DNA from: Ahrensia sp.
GTDB lineage: Bacteria; Pseudomonadota; Alphaproteobacteria; Rhizobiales; Rhizobiaceae
DNA length: 16,709 nucleotides
NCBI GenBank assembly: GCA_024639025.1
Contig: JAHEJF010000008.1
Span: forward strand, 1-16,709
Reading direction: 5' to 3'
Part shown: positions 8,508 to 16,709 of the stretch, piece by piece
Position numbering within the stretch: position 1 is the stretch's first letter
How the letters are laid out: each line of letters begins with the position of its first letter
Notes under the pieces: generated by a model
What the model saw: the letters and a program-made list of their open reading frames with translations, nothing else
What the model was told of the DNA's origin: nothing
Databases searched by the model: none
Translations under genes and position numbers: made by a program

Positions 8508-8528
8508 AGCGCTACCCATGGCAGCGCA
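8508..8528 (-). other. Hairpin in the rpsL-rpsG spacer
   Basis: In the transcript, GCGCTGCC and GGTAGCGC pair over eight bases (one G-U) around an ATG loop, about 8509-8527. It starts eight bases after the rpsL stop and no U-tract follows. It could be an S7 contact, a processing site or a stabiliser; the sequence does not decide. Confidence 0.4.
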
Positions 8529-8535
8529 CCAAAAC

Positions 8536-8907
8536 TTACTTCGGACGCTTAGCGCCATATTTCGAACGACGTTGCTTGCGGTCCTTGACGCCTTGCGTAT
8601 CAAGCACACCGCGAAGAATGTGATAGCGCACACCCGGCAAGTCTTTCACACGGCCGCCGCGGATCATCACAACAGAGTGCTCTTGCAAGTTGTGACCCTC
8701 ACCCGGAATATAACCGATCACTTCAAAGCCATTTGTCAGGCGAACTTTCGCAACTTTGCGCAGCGCAGAGTTCGGCTTTTTCGGTGTGGTCGTGTAAACA
8801 CGTGTGCAAACGCCGCGTTTTTGCGGGTTTGCCTGCAGGGCAGGAACCTTGTTTCGCTTGAGCTGCGCCACGCGCGGCTTGCGGATCAACTGGTTGACTG
8901 TAGGCAT
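8536..8907 (-). CDS. rpsL: 30S ribosomal protein S12
   Basis: 123-residue S12, located at the decoding centre of the 30S subunit, where it tunes accuracy. It begins [12 protein letters not shown]. It carries [14 protein letters not shown] (residues 39-52) and [13 protein letters not shown] (84-96). Lys43 and Lys88, the classical streptomycin-resistance positions, are wild type. Asp89, the residue methylthiolated by RimO, is present. I choose ATG 8907, which has AAGGA nine bases upstream. An in-frame TTG at 8973 would add 22 residues without family support. It is the first gene of rpsL-rpsG-fusA-tuf and is read from the promoter near 9136-9164, which leaves a leader of about 220 bases. Confidence 0.98.
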   Translation of the reverse strand: MPTVNQLIRKPRVAQLKRNKVPALQANPQKRGVCTRVYTTTPKKPNSALRKVAKVRLTNGFEVIGYIPGEGHNLQEHSVVMIRGGRVKDLPGVRYHILRGVLDTQGVKDRKQRRSKYGAKRPK

Positions 8908-9266
8908 TAAAAGCCATCCTTCGTTATTTTCGAGCGCATGAGCGCCAGTCATTAATGAACCACGTAAACACAAGCGGACAAATTCGACGTGGTCGATTTT
9001 GCCCGGAAGGATCAGAGGAAGTTCGGAAACTTCATGATTTTCATATATTTACATCGTTTGTTGAGACTTGTTTGAGGCCTAAATCAAGCGACTGAAATCA
9101 CCGACGTCAATGCCTCACATCGACTCGTTGAGGGGGTTCTAGTCCCAAGCCCTTGAAACGTCAAGCGAAGATATGAATTTTTTAGCGCCGCGGGCGAGCG
9201 CTTTACCACGCACTCAGATTGTGCAACTAAGCGCAGACGATCTGACGCCAAAAAAGAGCCCGTTTC
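8908..9266. other. Divergent intergenic region between rpsL and the plus-strand gene
   Basis: This 359-base region separates two outward-facing genes. It holds the rpsL promoter (9136-9164) and about 220 bases of rpsL leader. The leader has two stems: ACCACGT (8959-8965) with ACGTGGT (8987-8993), and GAAGTT (9018-9023) with AACTTC (9028-9033). A second TTGACG-like box at 9110-9105 has no good -10 partner. I found no convincing promoter for the plus-strand gene and no sign of a further gene. Confidence 0.5.
9136..9164 (-). promoter_or_regulatory. Sigma-70 promoter of the rpsL-rpsG-fusA-tuf operon
   Basis: On the minus strand, TTGACG (9164-9159), a 17-base spacer and TAGAAC (9141-9136) form a near-consensus alphaproteobacterial housekeeping promoter. 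Transcription would start near 9128. It is the only strong promoter match upstream of rpsL, and rpoC on the far side ends in its own terminator, so the operon needs a promoter here. Confidence 0.75.
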
Positions 9267-9647
9267 ATGACTAATCCGGACGACCAGGACCAACCCGTTT
9301 TCATTCTTTTGGGAAAGGTTTGGGTTGAAGAAGATACTCCCGCCGTAGACGTTCATATTCTGCTCAAAGCGCCTGATGACGACACCGCGATTCGCGAGGC
9401 GTTGAACGCACTATCCGAGGATGGTTATGCGGAAGCATCGTTCGATCAAATCGGCACTTTGGTTGATCAGCCCTATGAAGAGCCCCACGCATCTGCCTAT
9501 CAGGGTGCATTGGAGGGCGAAGTGGCGATCGTTGCTTTCGACGCATTGGAAAGCGACAGTACGCCGTCAGAGACAACGCGCGATATGGACGACGAGGAGG
9601 TCAATCCGTTTGACGTCTTGGCCGAATGGGGAAAAGACAAGACCTGA
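9267..9647 (+). CDS. Small acidic hypothetical protein
   Basis: 126-residue protein of unknown function, the only gene on the plus strand. It is strongly acidic and has no signal peptide, membrane segment or cysteine. Residues about 10-96 look like a compact alpha/beta fold: strands VFILLGKVWV and VDVHILLKA, a helix from about 39 to 52 (TAIREALNALSEDG), strand SFDQIGTLVD, and a last strand EVAIVAFDAL. The remaining 30 residues are polar and probably disordered. Start ATG 9267 has a weak AAAGAG eight bases upstream. It converges on rpoC and shares a two-way terminator with it. I believe many alphaproteobacteria carry a small hypothetical gene between rpoC and rpsL, but I cannot confirm homology. 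The coherent hydrophobic pattern and dedicated terminator argue for a real gene. Confidence 0.8.
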   Translation: MTNPDDQDQPVFILLGKVWVEEDTPAVDVHILLKAPDDDTAIREALNALSEDGYAEASFDQIGTLVDQPYEEPHASAYQGALEGEVAIVAFDALESDSTPSETTRDMDDEEVNPFDVLAEWGKDKT

Positions 9648-9648
9648 C

Positions 9649-9662
9649 AAGGGAATTCCCTT
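9649..9662. other. 14-bp perfect palindrome
   Basis: AAGGGAATTCCCTT lies two bases after the stop of the plus-strand gene and ten bases before the shared terminator. It may be an operator-like site, or an extra element of the terminator region. It has no loop, so it is a poor RNA hairpin. Confidence 0.35.
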
Positions 9663-9671
9663 TCAAAACCA

Positions 9672-9701
9672 AAAAGCCGGAGCATCGCTGCCCCGGCTTT
9701 T
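9672..9701. terminator. Two-way intrinsic terminator between rpoC and the plus-strand gene
   Basis: AAAAGCCGG (9672-9680) pairs with CCGGCTTTT (9693-9701) around 12 bases. Read on the minus strand, it begins 20 bases after the rpoC stop and ends in a five-U run. Read on the plus strand, it ends in four U and a further U-rich stretch, and begins 24 bases after the stop of the small gene. It ends rpoC transcription and shields the two converging units from each other. Confidence 0.85.
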
Positions 9702-9721
9702 GTGTTTATTGCGTGATGGAC

Positions 9722-12700
9722 CTACTCAGCTGGTGCTGCTTCGGCCTCACTGCCTGACAAATCCTCAAGCATTGCTTCGGCTGCTTCAGCATTGGCCTGT
9801 TTCTTGCGCTCATCAATGATCAGATTGTCGCGCGATGATGCGATACGACGGATCTGGTTCATTGCGCCGCCGGTACCAGCTGGGATCAAGCGACCAACGA
9901 TCACATTTTCCTTCAGGCCTTGCAGCGTGTCGATCTTGCCGGCAATCGACGCCTCTGTCAGAACCTTCGTTGTCTCCTGGAACGAAGCCGCGGAGATGAA
10001 CGATGGTGTTTGCAGCGACGCTTTTGTAATGCCAAGCAGAACCGGATCTCCGATAGCGGGCTCTTTGCCCTCTTCCTTCAGACGCTCGTTCACGTCATCG
10101 AGTTCGATTCGGTCAACATTGTCGCCGACGATGTAGCCAGAATCGCCGGGCTCGGTGATTTCGACCTTCTGAAGCATTTGACGCACGATCACCTCAATAT
10201 GCTTGTCGTTGATCAAAACACCCTGCAGGCGATAGACTTCCTGGACTTCATCAACCAGGTAGGAAGCCAAAGCTTCCACGCCGCGCACCGCAAGAATATC
10301 GTGTGGTGCAGGGTTGCCATCAAGAATGTAATCGCCCTTCTCGATCGGATCGCCATCTTGAAGGTGGAACGGACGCCCTTTCGGAATGAGATATTCCGCA
10401 GGCTCCATACCCTCTTCGACGGGCTCAATGATGATACGGCGCTTGTTTTTGTAGTCACGGCCGTAACGGATCGTACCGTCGATTTCAGCGATAACCGCAT
10501 GATCCTTCGGACGGCGTGCTTCAAACAATTCAGCAACCCGCGGCAGACCACCGGTAATGTCCTTGGTTTTTGCCGATTCCATCGGAATACGCGCAATAAC
10601 ATCACCCGGCTTCACCTTCGCGCCCGGCTCAACCGCCAGGATCGCATCCGGTGAAAGCAAGAAGCGAGCATCGGTACCACGTGCGAGTTTGAGGATCTCA
10701 CCTTTGCTGTCGGTCACAGCAATCGCGGGCTTGAGATCGGCTCCACGTGGATTTGTCCGCCAGTCGACAACAACCCGTTTGGTAATACCGGTTGCATCAT
10801 CGGTTGTTTCTTCCGCTGAAATGCCGTCAACAACATCCTCCAGTTTAACAATACCAGCTTCCTCGGACATGATAGGACGTGTGTAGGGATCCCATTCGAC
10901 CATACGCTGGCCGCGTTTGATCTCGTCACCATCGTCAACCATGACGCGGGAGCCGTATGTCACCTTGTGGGTCGCACGCTCTTCACCTTTTTCATCCTTG
11001 ATGATGATCGACATATTGCGACCCATGGCAATCATGTTGCCCTCTGAGTTGCGCACGATTTTGCGGTTCTTGATTTCAACCACACCATCATAGGACGCTT
11101 CGAGGAAGGAACTATCGACAACCTGCGCCGTACCGCCCATATGGAAGGTCCGCATGGTCAGCTGGGTGCCCGGTTCACCAATCGACTGCGCAGCGATAAC
11201 GCCAACAGCCTCACCATGGTTTACCGGTGTACCGCGTGCCAAATCGCGTCCGTAACAGACCGCACAAACACCGGACTGCATTTCGCAGGTCAGCGCAGAG
11301 CGAATAAGAACGGATTGAATGCCTGCTTTTTCAATGCGGTCAACATCGGTTTCATCAACCATCGTTCCGGCCTTGACCAGCACTTCATCGGTTTTCGGAT
11401 CAATCACATCTTGCAAGATCGTACGACCCAGAACGCGCTGGCCAATGGAGGCCACCACATGTCCTGCATCAACGATGGGCGACATGGTAAGACCCTTCTC
11501 GGTGCCACAATCGTCCTTGGTGATGATGCAGTCTTGTGCAACATCAACGAGGCGCCGTGTCAGATAACCCGAGTTGGCCGTTTTCAAGGCCGTGTCAGCA
11601 AGACCTTTGCGGGCACCGTGGGTTGAGTTGAAGTACTCGTTCACGGTCAGGCCTTCTTTGAAGTTTGAGATGATCGGTGTTTCAATAATCTCGCCCGACG
11701 GCTTGGCCATGAGGCCACGCATACCGGCCAACTGCTTCATCTGACGAGTAGAACCACGGGCACCTGAACGGGCCATCATGTAAACAGAGTTCATCTGCAA
11801 CTGACGACCATCATCATCAAACTTGATCGCCTGAATACCGTTCATGGTTTCTTCGGTCAGCTTGTCGTCGCAACGCGCCCAGGCATCAACAACCTTGTTG
11901 TACTTCTCACCAAAGGTGATCAGACCGTCATTGTACTGCTGCTCATATTCCTTGGCGATCTTGTCAGTTTCCTCGACAATCGCTGCCTTGCTTGGCGGGA
12001 TGACCATGTCGTCCTTGCCAAACGAAATACCAGCCTTACACGCATGCTCGAAGCCAAGCGCCATGATGCGGTCCGCAAAGATCACAGTCTCTTTCTGACC
12101 GCAGTGACGATACACCGTGTCGATCATGGCGGAGATGTTCTTTTTGGTCATCTCCTGGTTGCAGACTGAGAACGGTACGTTGTGATTGACCGGCAGCAAT
12201 TCGCCCAGGATCATCCGCCCAGGTGTTGTTTCATGCAACTCGTTGACAGGGTTGCCTTCAGCATCAACAGTCTTGTAGCGACCCTTGATCTTGGTGTGAT
12301 AGGTCACGATGCCGTTGTCCAGCGCATGGTGCAATTCGCCCATATCGGCAAATACCATGTCCTGGCCCGGCTCGTTTTCTGCAACGATCGACAAATAGTA
12401 CAAGCCCAGAACCATATCCTGTGAAGGCACGATGATCGGAAGACCATTGGCCGGGTGCAGGATGTTGTTCGTTGACATCATCAAGACGCGCGCCTCAAGC
12501 TGTGCTTCCAGCGACAGCGGCACATGGACAGCCATTTGGTCACCGTCGAAGTCAGCGTTGAACGCCGTACAAACCAACGGGTGCAGCTGAATGGCTTTGC
12601 CCTCAATCAGCACAGGCTCGAACGCCTGAATACCCAAGCGGTGCAGCGTCGGCGCACGGTTGAGCAGCACCGGATGCTCGCGAATAACCTCATCGAGAAT

Positions 12701-13936
12701 ATCCCAGACTTCCGGCTTTTCTTTTTCAACCAGCTTCTTGGCCTGCTTGACCGTGGAGGAGTAGCCCTTGGCATCAAGACGCGCATAGATAAACGGCTTG
12801 AACAGCTCCAGTGCCATTTTCTTGGGAAGACCACATTGATGCAGCTTCAGCTCCGGACCTGTCACGATTACTGATCGGCCAGAATAGTCCACGCGCTTTC
12901 CAAGAAGGTTCTGGCGGAAACGGCCCTGCTTGCCCTTCAACATATCGGACAGCGATTTCAACGGACGTTTGTTGGCGCCGGTGATCACGCGACCGCGACG
13001 ACCATTGTCGAACAGCGCATCAACTGATTCCTGAAGCATGCGCTTCTCATTCCGAATGATAATCCCAGGTGCACGCAGCTCCATCAGGCGTTTCAGACGG
13101 TTGTTCCGGTTGATGACGCGGCGATACAGATCATTGAGATCAGACGTCGCAAAACGTCCGCCATCAAGTGGCACCAATGGACGAAGATCCGGCGGAATAA
13201 CCGGCACAATGGTCATGATCATCCACTCGGGACGATTGCCGGAGTCGATGAAGTTCTCAACCACCTTCAGGCGCTTCATAAGCTTCTTTGTCTTGAGCTC
13301 AGATGTTGTGGCGTCCAGCTCTTCGCGTAGTGTGACAGCAATCTTGGGCAGGTCCAGCCCCGCAAGAATTGTCTGGATCGCTTCAGCACCAATCATCGAG
13401 GTGAACTGGTCTTCACCAAACTCCTCGCCAGCCATCATGAATTCTTCTTCGCTGAGAAGCTGATGCTCCTTCAGCGATGTCAGGCCTGGCTCTGTGACGA
13501 TGTAGTTTTCAAAATAAAGGACACGTTCAATATCCTTCAACGTCATGTCCAGCAACGTCGCAATGCGGCTCGGCAATGATTTCAGGAACCAGATATGCGC
13601 AACAGGCGCAGCAAGTTCGATGTGTCCCATGCGTTCGCGGCGAACGCGGGATAGCGTAACTTCCACACCACATTTTTCACAGATGATGCCCTTGTACTTC
13701 ATCCGCTTATATTTACCGCACAGACATTCATAGTCCTTGATGGGGCCAAAAATGCGCGCGCAGAAAAGGCCGTCACGCTCTGGTTTGAACGTACGGTAGT
13801 TGATTGTCTCCGGCTTTTTGATTTCACCGAATGACCATGAAAGAATTTTCTCCGGCGACGCAATCGAAATGCGAATGGAGTCGAAATTCTGTGAAGTGGC
13901 CTGAGGGTTGAATAGATTTGCAACCTCTTGGTTCAT
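9722..13936 (-). CDS. rpoC: RNA polymerase beta' subunit
   Basis: 1404-residue beta' subunit, which supplies the catalytic centre and DNA clamp of RNA polymerase. The N-terminal zinc site uses Cys71, Cys73, Cys86 and Cys89. The active-site motif NADFDGDQM near residue 460 holds the three Mg-binding aspartates. The bridge-helix region is seen as [16 protein letters not shown], with [18 protein letters not shown] after it. The second zinc cluster includes [11 protein letters not shown], followed by the trigger-loop segment [18 protein letters not shown]. Length matches alphaproteobacterial RpoC. Start ATG 13936 has a strong AAAGGAGA. It follows rpoB after 139 bases, a longer gap than usual, which contains two hairpins. 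The gene ends in a polar, Ala/Glu-rich tail (SEAEAAPAE) and stop TAG, followed by a terminator. Confidence 0.99.
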   Translation of the reverse strand: MNQEVANLFNPQATSQNFDSIRISIASPEKILSWSFGEIKKPETINYRTFKPERDGLFCARIFGPIKDYECLCGKYKRMKYKGIICEKCGVEVTLSRVRRERMGHIELAAPVAHIWFLKSLPSRIATLLDMTLKDIERVLYFENYIVTEPGLTSLKEHQLLSEEEFMMAGEEFGEDQFTSMIGAEAIQTILAGLDLPKIAVTLREELDATTSELKTKKLMKRLKVVENFIDSGNRPEWMIMTIVPVIPPDLRPLVPLDGGRFATSDLNDLYRRVINRNNRLKRLMELRAPGIIIRNEKRMLQESVDALFDNGRRGRVITGANKRPLKSLSDMLKGKQGRFRQNLLGKRVDYSGRSVIVTGPELKLHQCGLPKKMALELFKPFIYARLDAKGYSSTVKQAKKLVEKEKPEVWDILDEVIREHPVLLNRAPTLHRLGIQAFEPVLIEGKAIQLHPLVCTAFNADFDGDQMAVHVPLSLEAQLEARVLMMSTNNILHPANGLPIIVPSQDMVLGLYYLSIVAENEPGQDMVFADMGELHHALDNGIVTYHTKIKGRYKTVDAEGNPVNELHETTPGRMILGELLPVNHNVPFSVCNQEMTKKNISAMIDTVYRHCGQKETVIFADRIMALGFEHACKAGISFGKDDMVIPPSKAAIVEETDKIAKEYEQQYNDGLITFGEKYNKVVDAWARCDDKLTEETMNGIQAIKFDDDGRQLQMNSVYMMARSGARGSTRQMKQLAGMRGLMAKPSGEIIETPIISNFKEGLTVNEYFNSTHGARKGLADTALKTANSGYLTRRLVDVAQDCIITKDDCGTEKGLTMSPIVDAGHVVASIGQRVLGRTILQDVIDPKTDEVLVKAGTMVDETDVDRIEKAGIQSVLIRSALTCEMQSGVCAVCYGRDLARGTPVNHGEAVGVIAAQSIGEPGTQLTMRTFHMGGTAQVVDSSFLEASYDGVVEIKNRKIVRNSEGNMIAMGRNMSIIIKDEKGEERATHKVTYGSRVMVDDGDEIKRGQRMVEWDPYTRPIMSEEAGIVKLEDVVDGISAEETTDDATGITKRVVVDWRTNPRGADLKPAIAVTDSKGEILKLARGTDARFLLSPDAILAVEPGAKVKPGDVIARIPMESAKTKDITGGLPRVAELFEARRPKDHAVIAEIDGTIRYGRDYKNKRRIIIEPVEEGMEPAEYLIPKGRPFHLQDGDPIEKGDYILDGNPAPHDILAVRGVEALASYLVDEVQEVYRLQGVLINDKHIEVIVRQMLQKVEITEPGDSGYIVGDNVDRIELDDVNERLKEEGKEPAIGDPVLLGITKASLQTPSFISAASFQETTKVLTEASIAGKIDTLQGLKENVIVGRLIPAGTGGAMNQIRRIASSRDNLIIDERKKQANAEAAEAMLEDLSGSEAEAAPAE

Positions 13937-13972
13937 GCCGTTCTCCTTTGGGCCTCGCCCTTTTCAAACTAT

Positions 13973-13988
13973 GGCAGGTCGCCCTGCC
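13973..13988 (-). other. Hairpin with GNRA loop before rpoC
   Basis: In the transcript, GGCAGG and CCTGCC pair around GCGA, a GNRA-type tetraloop. It lies about 36 bases before the rpoC start, between the larger rpoB-proximal hairpin and the rpoC ribosome-binding site. No U-tract follows. It could protect or tune the rpoC 5' region. Confidence 0.45.
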
Positions 13989-14034
13989 CTGAATTCCGTG
14001 TCGGTGAGCTGAACTCAATCCGAAACAATGAGAG

Positions 14035-14062
14035 CAATTGCAGGCGCTTACGCCTGCAATTG
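14035..14062 (-). other. Perfect 12-bp hairpin between rpoB and rpoC
   Basis: CAATTGCAGGCG (14035-14046) pairs base for base with CGCCTGCAATTG (14051-14062) around four bases (TAAG in the transcript). It begins 13 bases after the rpoB stop. There is no U-tract, so it is unlikely to end transcription outright. It is the most perfect stem in the window and would be a good double-stranded substrate for RNase III, or a barrier to 3' exonucleases. The structure is seen; the role is inferred. Confidence 0.65.
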
Positions 14063-14075
14063 GAAATCAAAACGC

Positions 14076-16709
<2,634 letters not shown>

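Noticed and set aside
8908..8973. Upstream TTG start for rpsL
   Set aside because: S12 starts at MPTVNQL with a good ribosome-binding site; the 22 extra residues have no family match.
9920..10654. Plus-strand open frame of 244 codons within rpoC
   Set aside because: It is antisense to the conserved C-terminal part of RpoC and has no recognisable protein pattern; it is a codon-bias shadow.

Overview
The window holds the universally conserved ribosome and RNA-polymerase gene cluster of an alphaproteobacterium. Evidence for this class: the cluster order, the 391-residue EF-Tu, the short one-helix SecE (63 residues), the 176-residue NusG, the RpoB and RpoC sequences, and a TTGACG-N17-TAGAAC promoter. 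The proteins read as Hyphomicrobiales-like or a neighbouring order; I cannot place it below class with confidence. All but one gene lie on the minus strand. I see no mobile element, CRISPR array, defence island or foreign gene, and nothing that looks like an undescribed system.

Read along the minus strand from the right edge, the order is: rpoB 3' part (cut by the edge), rpoC, a terminator, one small hypothetical gene on the plus strand, then rpsL-rpsG-fusA-tuf, a terminator, tRNA-Trp, secE-nusG, rplK-rplA, rplJ-rplL, and the 5' part of rpoB (cut by the left edge). The functions are coherent. S12, S7, L11, L1, L10 and L7/L12 build the decoding and GTPase-associated parts of the ribosome. EF-Tu and EF-G drive elongation. 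NusG couples transcription to translation, SecE belongs to the protein translocon, and beta plus beta' form the polymerase core.

The layout is the odd point. The usual alphaproteobacterial order is tuf-trpT-secE-nusG-rplKA-rplJL-rpoBC-(small gene)-rpsL-rpsG-fusA-tuf-rpsJ. This window is a circular permutation of that order with a single tuf joining the two halves, and with rpoB opened at both ends (roughly 263 codons of its middle absent). The simplest reading is that two near-identical tuf copies were collapsed in assembly. A real tandem duplication or excised circle formed by tuf x tuf recombination is the alternative.

Regulatory structure is rich for housekeeping DNA. There are two good intrinsic terminators (after tuf and after rpoC), a strong promoter before rpsL and a probable one before secE. 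The rplK leader carries a likely 23S rRNA mimic for L1, and the rplJ leader has L10-leader character. A set of perfect hairpins without U-tracts lies 8-15 nt after the stop codons of nusG, rplA, rplL, rpoB and rpsL.
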